Source: Falsiroseomonas ponticola (lineage in GTDB: Bacteria; Pseudomonadota; Alphaproteobacteria; Acetobacterales; Acetobacteraceae). From it: a stretch of 64,000 nucleotides of DNA. This document shows positions 34,207 through 42,394 of the stretch, one piece after another. Under the pieces are notes generated by a model. That model had not been told where the DNA came from and did not search any database. It was given only the letters and a program-made list of their open reading frames with translations. Within the stretch, counting starts at the first letter, position 1. Each line of letters opens with the position of its first letter. The stretch is taken from assembly GCF_016805305.1 (NCBI RefSeq), contig NZ_JAERQN010000001.1, forward strand, positions 682,001-746,000, written 5' to 3'. The translations under genes were made by a program, and so were the position numbers.

Positions 34207-35652
34207 ATGCTCGCCGATGCGCTCGCCCTCCATGCCCGCATGCGCCCCACCCATCCCGCGCTGCTGGCCGATGGCGTGGCGCTGGACCATGCGGCACTCG
34301 ATGCCGCGGTGAACCGCCTGGCGCAGGCGCTGCTGGCGCGCGGTGTCGCGCCCGGCGCGCGCCTCGCCCTCTGCCTCGGCGATCATCCGCTGCACGTCGT
34401 CGCGCTCTGGTCTCTCGCGCGGCTCGGCATCGCCGTGCTGCCGATGGATCATCGCTGGTCCCCGGCGGAGCGTGCCGCCGCGCGCGCCGTCTTCCCCTGC
34501 GCGCACAGCCTGGTGGAGCCCCGCTGCGCCGATGCCCTGCCTGGCGAGATCATCGCCGACGACGCCTTCCTCGCCGAAGTCGCCGCCGCCCCCGCCACGC
34601 CGCCGCCGCGCCCGGCCGATGACGATCCGCCCCTCGTCGTGGCACTTTCCTCCGGCACCACCGGCACGCCGAAGGGGCCGCTGATCCGCCATTCCCACAT
34701 GCGGGCGCGCTTCATCGGCCATCATGTCGGCCTCGGCTTCGATCGTGCCGACCGCTTCCTGGTGGCGACGCCGCTGCACCATGGCGGCGGCCGCGGCTTC
34801 GCCATGTCCGTGCTCTGGGCCGGCGCCACGCTGCGGCTCTTCTGCCCGCCCTGGGACCCGCCGGCGCTGGACCAGGCCATCGCCGGTTTCGCCGCCACCG
34901 CCACCTTCCTGGTGCCGACGCAGCTGCGCCGCTGCCTCGCCGCCTGCGCGCCCGATGCGCCGCCGCGCTGGCCCGGCCTGCGCACCCTCATCTCCACCGG
35001 CGCCGCGCTGGCGCCGGCGGAGCGCCTGGCCGTGCGCGCCCGCCTCTCGCCCCGCCTGCACGACTATTACGGCAGCACGGAGGGCGGCGGCGCCACGGTG
35101 CTGCCGCCCGGCGAGATGGACGATCACGGCGACAGCGTCGGCCGCGCGGGCTTCGGCATCGATCTCCAGGTGGTGGATGCCGCCGGCAACGCGCTGCCCC
35201 CCGGGGAGGAAGGCGCGATCCGCTGGCGCGGCCCTTCCGTGCCCGATGACGTGCCCGGCGACCCCGCCTTCCGCCATGGCTGGTTCCGCCCCGGCGATCG
35301 CGGCGTGATCGATTCCGGCGGCTGGCTGCGCGTCACGGGCCGGGAAGGGGAGATGATCATCCGCGGCGGCGCCAACATCCACCCGCGTGAGGTGGAGGAA
35401 GCGCTGCGCGCCATCCCCGGCGTTGAGGACGCCGCCGTCCTCGGCATCCCCGACGCCGAATACGGGCAGGAAGTCGCGGCGGCGGTCATCGCCCCCGGCC
35501 TCGATCCCGCAGCGTTGCGCGAAGCCGCCGCGACGCGCCTCGCCGCCTACAAGGTGCCGCGCCGCTGGGCGCTGGTTGCAACCCTGCCCCGCAATGCCGG
35601 GGGGAAGGTGGTGAAGGCCGCCCTGCTGCCGCTCTTCGCTGGCTCGGGCTAG
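34207..35652 (+). CDS. Class I adenylate-forming acyl-CoA ligase (paralogue 2)
   Basis: 481 residues with LSSGTTGTPKG (P-loop), DYYGSTEGG (A5), GWFRPGDRGVID, GREGEMIIRGGANIHPREVE (A8) and the A10 lysine in PRNAGGKVVKAAL. It aligns by eye with the divergent ligase at 31763 across its length (PLHHGGGRGFAMS against PLYFGGGRTFPMS, and SVGRAGFGI against SVGRAVFGV), so the two arose by duplication. ATG at 34207 chosen; 34156 would add 17 non-conserved residues. No good ribosome site is visible. The next gene starts 10 bases after its stop, so they are probably co-transcribed. Confidence 0.87.
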   Translation: MLADALALHARMRPTHPALLADGVALDHAALDAAVNRLAQALLARGVAPGARLALCLGDHPLHVVALWSLARLGIAVLPMDHRWSPAERAAARAVFPCAHSLVEPRCADALPGEIIADDAFLAEVAAAPATPPPRPADDDPPLVVALSSGTTGTPKGPLIRHSHMRARFIGHHVGLGFDRADRFLVATPLHHGGGRGFAMSVLWAGATLRLFCPPWDPPALDQAIAGFAATATFLVPTQLRRCLAACAPDAPPRWPGLRTLISTGAALAPAERLAVRARLSPRLHDYYGSTEGGGATVLPPGEMDDHGDSVGRAGFGIDLQVVDAAGNALPPGEEGAIRWRGPSVPDDVPGDPAFRHGWFRPGDRGVIDSGGWLRVTGREGEMIIRGGANIHPREVEEALRAIPGVEDAAVLGIPDAEYGQEVAAAVIAPGLDPAALREAAATRLAAYKVPRRWALVATLPRNAGGKVVKAALLPLFAGSG

Positions 35653-35662
35653 GGTGCCGCGC

Positions 35663-36937
35663 ATGGAACTCAGGGCGGATGTGCTGGTCGCCGGCGGCGG
35701 CATGGCGGGCATCGTGGCGGCCATCGCGGCGGCGCGGGCGGGGGCGGATGTGCTGCTGGTGGAACGCTGGGGCTTCCTCGGCGGCGCCGCCACCGCGGCG
35801 GCTGTCGGCCAGTTCGTGGGCTGGGAAACCGCCACCGGCCGCCGCGTGGTCGCCGGCATCGCGGAGGAAGTGGTCGCGCGCCTCATGGCCCTCGGCGCCA
35901 GCGACGGCCATTCGTATTTCACCATGTCCACCGGCCACCGCATGGACCGCGTCTGCTACGACCCGGAAGTGCTGAAGCCCGTGCTGGATTTCATGGCGCA
36001 GGAAGCCGGCGTGCGGCTGCTGTTTCATGCCTCCATCCTCGACGCGCAGCGCACGGGCGGCACCATCACGTCGGTCGATCTCCTCACCAAGGCCGGTGTC
36101 TGGCGCGTGCTGCCGCGCATCGTCATCGATGCCTCCGGCGATCTCGACCTGCTCGCGCGCCTCGGCGCGGATTTCCTGCCGCTCGAGGAAGGCCAGGCGA
36201 TGCAGCCCGCAACGGCGATGTTCCGCTTCGGGCCCATCGACCTCGCCGTCTTCGACGCCCTCTCGCCGCAGGACCTCGCCGCGCTGTCCCGCCAGGGAGT
36301 GGCCGAAGGCCGCCTTGCCCGCGCCGCCCTCCACGCCAGCCGCATCGAGGGCACGCGCGACGCCTGGTTCAACATCGGCCGCCTGGCCTTCGACGCCACG
36401 GACCCGCTGGCGCTCTCCGCGGCCGAGGTCGAGGGCCGCCGCCAGTCCCTCGCCGCCAGCGCCTTCCTGCGTGATCTGGTGCCGGGCTGCGCGCAGGGGC
36501 GCCTCGTCGCCTTCGCGCCGCAGATCGGCGTGCGCGAAAGCCGCCGCATCCGCGGCCTGCATGTGCTGGCGGAGGAGGAGCTGCGCGCCGCCACCCCCTT
36601 CGCCGACCGCATCGCCTGGGGCGCCTATCCCATGGACATCCACCCCGCCAAGGGCGCCGGCCTGCACTTCGAAGGCTTCGGCGAGGACCATGCCTATGCC
36701 ATCCCGCTGCGGTCCCTGCTGCCGCTCGGCTTCGACAATGCGCTGGTCGCGGGGCGCGGCATCTCCGCCACCCACAAGGCGCATGCGGCCACCCGCGTGA
36801 TGCCGACCGTCATGGCCATCGGCCAGGCCGCGGGCCTCGCGGCCGCCATGGCCGCGCGCGGCAATGCCGCGCCCGCCTCCTGCGACGTGCCGGCCCTGCA
36901 AGCCGCCCTGCGAGAAGGCGGTGCCCATCTGCCATGA
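35663..36937 (+). CDS. FAD-dependent oxidoreductase (PF12831 type)
   Basis: 424 residues. The N-terminal ADVLVAGGGMAGIVAAIAAARAG and LLVERWGFLGGAAT form the FAD-binding fold with the GG doublet, as in the FAD_oxidored (PF12831) family. RIVIDASGDLDLLARLGADF is the second conserved stretch, and the C-terminal block (DNALVAGRGISATHKAHAATRVMPTVMAIGQAAG) closes the FAD site. Substrate unknown. ATG at 35663 is taken; a GTG at 35654 is also in frame. It is followed after 13 bases by a binding-protein gene with a strong ribosome site, so the unit 34207-39508 looks like one operon. Confidence 0.85.
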   Translation: MELRADVLVAGGGMAGIVAAIAAARAGADVLLVERWGFLGGAATAAAVGQFVGWETATGRRVVAGIAEEVVARLMALGASDGHSYFTMSTGHRMDRVCYDPEVLKPVLDFMAQEAGVRLLFHASILDAQRTGGTITSVDLLTKAGVWRVLPRIVIDASGDLDLLARLGADFLPLEEGQAMQPATAMFRFGPIDLAVFDALSPQDLAALSRQGVAEGRLARAALHASRIEGTRDAWFNIGRLAFDATDPLALSAAEVEGRRQSLAASAFLRDLVPGCAQGRLVAFAPQIGVRESRRIRGLHVLAEEELRAATPFADRIAWGAYPMDIHPAKGAGLHFEGFGEDHAYAIPLRSLLPLGFDNALVAGRGISATHKAHAATRVMPTVMAIGQAAGLAAAMAARGNAAPASCDVPALQAALREGGAHLP

Positions 36938-36950
36938 GGAGGAAGCCCCG

Positions 36951-37904
36951 ATGACCCTCACCCGCCGCGCTTTGCCCGCGCTGCTCCTCGCCACGCCCGC
37001 CCTCGCGCAGCCCGCCTGGCCCACGCGCCCCGTGCGCCTCATCGTCCCCTTCGCGCCTGGCGGCCCCGCGGACATCCTGGCGCGCATGCTGGCGGAATTC
37101 TTCACGCCGCGCCTCGGCCAGCCCTGCATCGTGGAGAACCATGCCGGCGCCGGCGGCATGATCGGCACGCGCGTCGCCGCCAGCAGCAGTGATGCGCATA
37201 CCCTGCTGCTCGGCAGTGTCAGCATGACCATCGTGCCGCATCTCGCGACGCAGCCCGTGGGCTATGACGTCACCACGGATTTCGTCCCCGTCGGCCTCGT
37301 CGCCTCCGCGCCCTTCGTGCTGGTGGTGCCCGCCGCCTCGCCCCTTCGCGACCTGCCGGGCCTGGTCGCCGCATCGCGCACACGACCGCTGAACGCGGGC
37401 AACAGCGGGAATGGCACGCTTTCCCACCTCGCCATCGAGGTCTTTCGCACCCGCACCGGCGCGGCGGTGGAGTCCGTCGCCTATCGCGGGGAAGGCCAGA
37501 TGCTGCCGGACCTCGTCGCCGGCAATATCGGCTTCTCCTTCGCCTCCCTCTCCTCCGCCCTGCCGCTGATCCGCGACGGCAGGCTGCGCGCGCTCGCCGT
37601 GCTCGGCCCCGCGCGGCTGGAGGCGCTGCCGGAGGTGCCGACGCTGGCCGAACAGGGCGTGCGCGATGTGGAGGCCGATGGCTGGCAGGCGCTCTTCGCC
37701 AACAAGGCCGTGCCGCCTGCGGGCATCGACCGCCTGCGCGCGCTGCTGGCGGAAGCCCTGGCCGACCCTGCCATCGCCGCCCGCATCACGGGCTTCGGCC
37801 TGCTGCGCGCGGCCCGCGACCCCGCCGCCTTCGCCACCCTCTTCACCGAGGAATATCGCCGATGGGGCGAGGTGGTGCGCGCCGGCGGCATCCGCGCGGA
37901 ATGA
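36951..37904 (+). CDS. Tripartite tricarboxylate transporter (Bug/TctC) substrate-binding protein
   Basis: 317-residue periplasmic receptor. A short signal peptide (TRRALPALLLATPALAQ) is followed by the family start WPTRPVRLIVPFAPGGPADILAR and VENHAGAGGMIGTR; SVAYRGEGQMLPDLVAGNIGF is the conserved middle block. The start ATG at 36951 has a near-ideal AGGAGGAAG site 6 bases upstream. As part of the catabolic operon it probably binds the acid that the neighbouring ligases or flavoproteins use; no TctA/B permease is nearby, though a TRAP system is at 39.5-42.3 kb. Its stop overlaps the next ATG (ATGA). Confidence 0.9.
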   Translation: MTLTRRALPALLLATPALAQPAWPTRPVRLIVPFAPGGPADILARMLAEFFTPRLGQPCIVENHAGAGGMIGTRVAASSSDAHTLLLGSVSMTIVPHLATQPVGYDVTTDFVPVGLVASAPFVLVVPAASPLRDLPGLVAASRTRPLNAGNSGNGTLSHLAIEVFRTRTGAAVESVAYRGEGQMLPDLVAGNIGFSFASLSSALPLIRDGRLRALAVLGPARLEALPEVPTLAEQGVRDVEADGWQALFANKAVPPAGIDRLRALLAEALADPAIAARITGFGLLRAARDPAAFATLFTEEYRRWGEVVRAGGIRAE

Positions 37905-39508
37905 AGCACGAGACCGATGCCCTGATCCTCGGCTCCGGCGCTGCCGGGCTGACGGCGGCGCTGACCGCCGCCAAGGCGGGGCTGCGCGTCACCGTCCTGG
38001 AGAAGACGGACCGCCTCGGCGGCACCAGCGCCATGTCCGGCGCCGGCACCTGGATTCCCGCCAACCACCACGCCGCCGCCGCGGGCATCGAGGACAGCGA
38101 GGCCGATGCGCTCGCCTACATCCGCGCCGCCGCACCCGAGGGTTGGGCGAAGACCGAGGACGCGCTCTGGCAGCGCCTGGTCGAGGCCTCGCCGGCCATG
38201 CTGCGCTTCGTGGAAGAAAACTCCCCGCTGCGCTTCGCCCTGACGCCCGAGCCCGACCCGCTGCGCGACCTGCCCGGCGCCCGGAAGCGCGGCCGCATGC
38301 TCTCGCCGCTGCCGCTCTCCCGCTGGAAGGCCGGGCGCTTCGCGCTGCGCATCCGCAAATCCACCATCCCCGAACTCTTCACCTATCACGAGGCCGTCGA
38401 GACCGACCTCTACCACCATCCCTTCCGCACGGCCTGGCAGCTCTGGCCGCGGCTGCTCTGGCGCATCCTGACCAACACGCGCGGCAAGGGCACGGCACTC
38501 ATCACCGGGCTGCTGCGCGGCTGCCTCGATGCCGGCGTGCAGATCGAACTCGAAGCCTGCGCGGTGGAGCTGACGCGCGACGAGACGGGCGCCATCACCG
38601 GTGCCATCGTGGAACAGCGTGGCGCCCGCCACACCATCACCGCCCGGCGCGGCGTCGTCATCGCCACCGGCGGCTTCGAATGGGATTCCGCGCTGCTGGC
38701 GCAGCACTTCCCCGGCCCCGTGGACTACCTCGGCAGCCCCGCCGGCAACACCGGCGATGGCCACCGCATGGCAGCGGAAGCCGGCGCCGCCCTCGCCCAT
38801 ATGGACCAGGCGACGCTCACCCCCTCCATCCCCACCACGCTGCACGGCCGCCTCATGGCGCGCCCCGTGCCCTTCCACACCGAACCCAACGCCATCATCG
38901 TCAACCGCCACGCGCAGCGCTTCGCCAACGAGCTGCGCTTCAACATCGGTGAGTCGATGGATGAACGAGACGCCGCCGGCAACCCGGTGCAGCTGCCCTG
39001 CTGGGTCATCAGCGATGCCCGCCTGCTGGACCGCCTGCCCCCCGCCCGCTGGGGCGCCCGCGCCGATCCCGCCTGGCTGAAACGCGCCGACACCATCGCG
39101 GACCTCGCGCAACAGACGGGCCTCGACGCGACGGCACTCGCGGAAACCATCGCGCGCTACAACGCCCACTGCGCGGCGCAGAAGGACAGCGACTTCAACC
39201 GCCCCTCCGCCGCGGATGCCGCCGCCTCCGGCGACAAGCGCCGCCGTGGCGGGCTGGAAGCGATCGAACGCACGCCCTTCCTCGCCATGCCCTTCAACCG
39301 ATCGATCCTCGGCACCAAGGGCGGACCCCGCACCAACGAACACGCGGAAGTCCTGCGGCCCGATGGCAGCGTCATCGCGGGACTCTTCGCGGCTGGCGCG
39401 TCATCGGCCAATCCGCTCGGCACGCGCGGCGTGGGGACGGGGACGACGATCGGGCCGTATATGACCTGGGGCTATGTGGCGGGGCAGAGGCTGGCGACAC
39501 GGAACTGA
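37901..39508 (+). CDS. FAD-binding dehydrogenase (fumarate reductase / 3-ketosteroid dehydrogenase type)
   Basis: 535-residue flavoprotein. The N-terminal DALILGSGAAGLTAALTAAKAG and VLEKTDRLGGTSAMSGAGTWIPAN carry the FAD fold and the GGTSA-SGG-type motif of the fumarate reductase / ketosteroid-1-dehydrogenase family; RRGVVIATGGFEWD and the C-terminal AGLFAAGASSANPLGTRGVGTGTTIG complete the FAD site. Such enzymes reduce or desaturate alpha,beta positions next to a carbonyl. The start overlaps the binding-protein stop by 4 bases. It is followed directly by the 55-base two-hairpin repeat. Confidence 0.88.
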   Translation: MKHETDALILGSGAAGLTAALTAAKAGLRVTVLEKTDRLGGTSAMSGAGTWIPANHHAAAAGIEDSEADALAYIRAAAPEGWAKTEDALWQRLVEASPAMLRFVEENSPLRFALTPEPDPLRDLPGARKRGRMLSPLPLSRWKAGRFALRIRKSTIPELFTYHEAVETDLYHHPFRTAWQLWPRLLWRILTNTRGKGTALITGLLRGCLDAGVQIELEACAVELTRDETGAITGAIVEQRGARHTITARRGVVIATGGFEWDSALLAQHFPGPVDYLGSPAGNTGDGHRMAAEAGAALAHMDQATLTPSIPTTLHGRLMARPVPFHTEPNAIIVNRHAQRFANELRFNIGESMDERDAAGNPVQLPCWVISDARLLDRLPPARWGARADPAWLKRADTIADLAQQTGLDATALAETIARYNAHCAAQKDSDFNRPSAADAAASGDKRRRGGLEAIERTPFLAMPFNRSILGTKGGPRTNEHAEVLRPDGSVIAGLFAAGASSANPLGTRGVGTGTTIGPYMTWGYVAGQRLATRN

Positions 39509-39563
39509 TGCGAGGCGCTGCCTCGCGCTCCGCCGGGGGGCGTGGCGCCCCCCGGACCCCGCC
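39509..39563 (+). repeat. Two-hairpin extragenic repeat, copy B
   Basis: A 55-base element identical to that at 24899-24953 except at two positions. It fills exactly the space between the stop codon of the flavoprotein (39508) and the stop of the convergent dctM (39564). Both stems (7 bp and 10 bp) are intact. Its place between convergent genes fits a bidirectional transcription stop. Confidence 0.82.
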
Positions 39564-40853
39564 TCAACCGAAGGCGAGACTGGGCAACCATGTCGCGATA
39601 CCGGGGAAGAGGCAGAGCAGGAACACACCCAGCAGCAGCGCGATCCAGTAGGGCAGGGCGGCGACCGCCGCCTCGCCCAGCTTCACCTCGCCCCCGGTGA
39701 TGCCGACCAGCACGAACAGGTTCATCCCCACCGGCGGCGTCAGCATCCCCACCTCGATCATGATGGTGACGACCACCCCCAGCCACACCGGATCGAACCC
39801 CACGCCCGTCAGCAGCGGAAACACCAGCGGCAAGGTCATGATCATCATCGACAGGCCATCGAAGAAACAGCCGAGGATGAGATAGACGACGACCACCACC
39901 AGCAGCAGCAGCCACTTCGACAGGCCCCACTCCGACACCACCGTCAGCATCTGCTGCGGCAGGCCCAGCAGGCTGATCGCCTGCGCCAGCACCAGCGCAC
40001 CCACGAAGACCATCGCGATCACCGCGAAGGTCCGCACCGTGCCGATCAACGCCACGCCCACGCCGCGCAACGTCAGGTCGCCGATGGTGAAGCCGAGGAT
40101 CGCGGCCGCGGCCACGCCAACCCCCGCGGCCTCCGTCGGCGTCGCCAGCCCCGCGAAGAGGCTGCCCAGCACCGCCACGATCAGCACCAGCAGCGGCAGC
40201 ACCGCGGGCAATCCCCGCACCGCCTCCCCGATCGCCACCCGCTTCTCCTCCGGCGCGATGGCGGGGTTGCGCAGCGCCGCGAAGACGATCCAGCCCATGA
40301 AGATCGCCGCCATCATCAGGCCCGGCAGCACGCCCGCGATGAACAAGCGCCCGATCGAGGTATCCGTCAGCGCCCCATAGATCAGCAGCGACAAGGATGG
40401 CGGGATCAGCAGCCCGAGCGTCCCGCCCGCCGCCAGAGTCCCCACCGTCTCCGCCCGGTCATAGCCCCGCGACTTCAACTCGGGATACGCCACGGACCCC
40501 ACCGCCGCGGCGACGGACATGGAGGATCCGGACACCGCCCCGAAGATCGTGCAGACCGCGATGTTGGTGTGCAGCAACCCCCCCGGCAGCCGCCCGAAGA
40601 AGGGCGCCATGGCGCGATACACGCCCCGCGCCAGCCCGGACGCCACCAGCAACTCCCCCAGCAGGATGAACAGCGGGATGGCGGTCAGCGTGAACTCGTT
40701 CAGCGTGTTCCACACCGTCTGCACGCCGATGCGCGTCGATCCGCCGGCGAAGAAATGCAGGATGGCGAAGCCCGTCAGCCCCAGCGCCGCGCCCAGCACG
40801 GCGCCCGACAGCACGGTGGCCGTCAGCATCCCCAGCAGCGTGGTCCAGATCAC
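39564..40853 (-). CDS. dctM: TRAP transporter large permease DctM
   Basis: 429-residue inner-membrane protein with about 11-12 hydrophobic segments. Conserved stretches include ELLVASGLARGVYRAMAPFFGRLPGG, SGSSMSVAAAVGSVAYPELKSRGYDR and PPSLSLLIYGALTDTSIGRLFIAGVLPGL, all typical of the DctM channel subunit. It is the last gene of a dctP-Q-M set on the minus strand; its start overlaps the dctQ stop by 4 bases. The system imports an organic acid using the sodium gradient. Ligand unknown. Confidence 0.95.
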   Translation of the reverse strand: MIWTTLLGMLTATVLSGAVLGAALGLTGFAILHFFAGGSTRIGVQTVWNTLNEFTLTAIPLFILLGELLVASGLARGVYRAMAPFFGRLPGGLLHTNIAVCTIFGAVSGSSMSVAAAVGSVAYPELKSRGYDRAETVGTLAAGGTLGLLIPPSLSLLIYGALTDTSIGRLFIAGVLPGLMMAAIFMGWIVFAALRNPAIAPEEKRVAIGEAVRGLPAVLPLLVLIVAVLGSLFAGLATPTEAAGVGVAAAAILGFTIGDLTLRGVGVALIGTVRTFAVIAMVFVGALVLAQAISLLGLPQQMLTVVSEWGLSKWLLLLVVVVVYLILGCFFDGLSMMIMTLPLVFPLLTGVGFDPVWLGVVVTIMIEVGMLTPPVGMNLFVLVGITGGEVKLGEAAVAALPYWIALLLGVFLLCLFPGIATWLPSLAFG

Positions 40854-41344
40854 AGATGCGCCGCCTTCTCATCCGGCGGCGGCCGCAACGCGACCCAGGC
40901 CGCCACCAGCCCCGTGACACCCAGGCTCACCGGCATCAGCACCACCCAGGGGCCGAGCGGCAGCCGCGCCTGCTCGCTCATCAGCTTCAGCATCAGCGTG
41001 AACTCGGCGATCGCCCAGCCCTCCCACGCGAAGACCGCGCAGAAGGCGACCATGATGCATTGCCCCAGGAACCAGGCGACGCGCTTGCCCAGCGGCGGCA
41101 GCCTGTCCGTCACCAGCGTCACCCGGATGTTGGCATTCCCCGCCATCGCGAAGGGCAGCGCCAGGAACGCCATGGCCGACAGCAGCAGCCCCGACAGCTC
41201 CTCCGTGAAGCGGAACGGCGCCGCGACGGCGTAGCGCATCACCACCGCCGCCACGACCAGCCCCAATATCGCCGCGCAGCACGCGGCCGAAAGGGCGAGC
41301 AGCCCGCGCGTCGCCAGCAGCAACGCGCGGTCGATGGCCTGCAT
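40850..41344 (-). CDS. dctQ: TRAP transporter small permease DctQ
   Basis: 164 residues with four hydrophobic segments. FTEELSGLLLSAMAFLALPFAM and NIRVTLVTDRLPPLGKR match the DctQ family, which links the binding protein to the channel. The ATG at 41344 overlaps the dctP stop by one base (TGATG). The overlap on both sides supports coupled translation of the three transporter genes. Confidence 0.9.
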   Translation of the reverse strand: MQAIDRALLLATRGLLALSAACCAAILGLVVAAVVMRYAVAAPFRFTEELSGLLLSAMAFLALPFAMAGNANIRVTLVTDRLPPLGKRVAWFLGQCIMVAFCAVFAWEGWAIAEFTLMLKLMSEQARLPLGPWVVLMPVSLGVTGLVAAWVALRPPPDEKAAHL

Positions 41345-42348
41345 CAGTTCCCGGTCAGCGCGGATTGGATGCGCGCGCGCCAGGCCGGGCCCTGCCCGCC
41401 GGCCTCCCGCATCAGCGTGTCCCATGTGTTGAGCGCCGCGGTGCGGATGGCCTGCTGCTCGGCCTCGGTGAAGGTCGGGTGGAAGGTCACGCCGGCCTCC
41501 CGAAGCCGCACCCGCGCCGCCTCGTCATCCGCCGCATCCTGCTCGAACCGCGCGCTGCGCTGTTCCATCGCGGCCGTCGCCTGCTGCAGCGCCGTGCGGT
41601 TCTCCGCCGACAGCGCCCGGAACCGTGCCTGGTGCGCCATCACGATGTAGGGCGTGGGCGGGAAGGCGAAGCCCGTGCTCGTCGCGTGCTTCGCCACTTC
41701 CTGCAGGCTGATCGTGTGCACGATGCGCGGCGGATACAGCGCGCAATCCACCACGCCCGTCTGCATCGCGCTGTACAGCTCCTGCTGCGGCACGATCTGC
41801 GCCGCGACGCCGAGCGTCCGGAAGGTTTCCACCTGCTCCCGCGACCCCACGCGCAGCTTCACGCGCCGCAACTCATCCAGGCTCCGCACGGGGCTGCGGC
41901 AGAACACCGCCGCATCCAGCAGGCCGAGCTGCATGTACCCCACCGGCTCGATGTTCCACCGGCGAATACCCTCGTTCAGGCTCTGCTGCAGCGCCGGCAT
42001 GATGCGGTTCAGCTCTTGCGCGTTGCGGATCAGCCCGAAGACCAGGATGGAGGACATGGCCGCATCGTCGCGCCCCAGGAAGGGCGGCCAGATGAAGCTG
42101 ATCTCCGGCGTGCCGCCCTGCATGGTGCGCAGCGCGTCCGCATCCCTGAGGTTCATGGCATTGCCTTCGAAGACGTTCAGCACGAAGCGGCCATTGCTCC
42201 GCGTGCGCACATCGGCGGCCAGCTCCCGCACATGCTGGCTCTCGATCCGCGTCGGCGCGTAGCTGTTGTGGAAGCGCCACTCCGTCGTCTGGGCCTGCGC
42301 CCCGCCCGCCATCAGCGCCGCCAGCGCCCCCAGCACGAACCGCTTCAT
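41344..42348 (-). CDS. dctP: TRAP transporter substrate-binding protein DctP
   Basis: 334-residue periplasmic binding protein with a signal peptide (FVLGALAALMAGGAQAQ). The mature part shows the DctP layout: early WRFHNSY, GRFVLNVFEGNAM, the RVGSREQVETFRTLGVAAQIVPQQELYSAMQTGVVDC block, in which the Arg in RVG-type motifs binds the ligand carboxylate, and SLQEVAKHATSTGF. The ATG at 42348 starts the signal peptide; the frame is open far upstream without meaning. Divergent from the M24 peptidase gene with a 46-base gap, which must hold both promoters. Confidence 0.92.
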   Translation of the reverse strand: MKRFVLGALAALMAGGAQAQTTEWRFHNSYAPTRIESQHVRELAADVRTRSNGRFVLNVFEGNAMNLRDADALRTMQGGTPEISFIWPPFLGRDDAAMSSILVFGLIRNAQELNRIMPALQQSLNEGIRRWNIEPVGYMQLGLLDAAVFCRSPVRSLDELRRVKLRVGSREQVETFRTLGVAAQIVPQQELYSAMQTGVVDCALYPPRIVHTISLQEVAKHATSTGFAFPPTPYIVMAHQARFRALSAENRTALQQATAAMEQRSARFEQDAADDEAARVRLREAGVTFHPTFTEAEQQAIRTAALNTWDTLMREAGGQGPAWRARIQSALTGN

Positions 42349-42394
42349 GACAGTCACTCCCATCCCATCCGCGCGACGATAGGGGCCACGCGGG

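Noticed and set aside
31763..35652. Acyl-CoA ligases as phenylacetate-CoA ligase paaK
   Set aside because: They resemble each other and general acyl-CoA ligases of about 480-490 residues but not PaaK, and they lie away from the paa operon, so no paaK symbol is given.
39474..41234. 586-codon plus-strand frame opposite the TRAP transporter
   Set aside because: Translation is Arg/Gln/His-rich low complexity; the other strand encodes clear DctM and DctQ.
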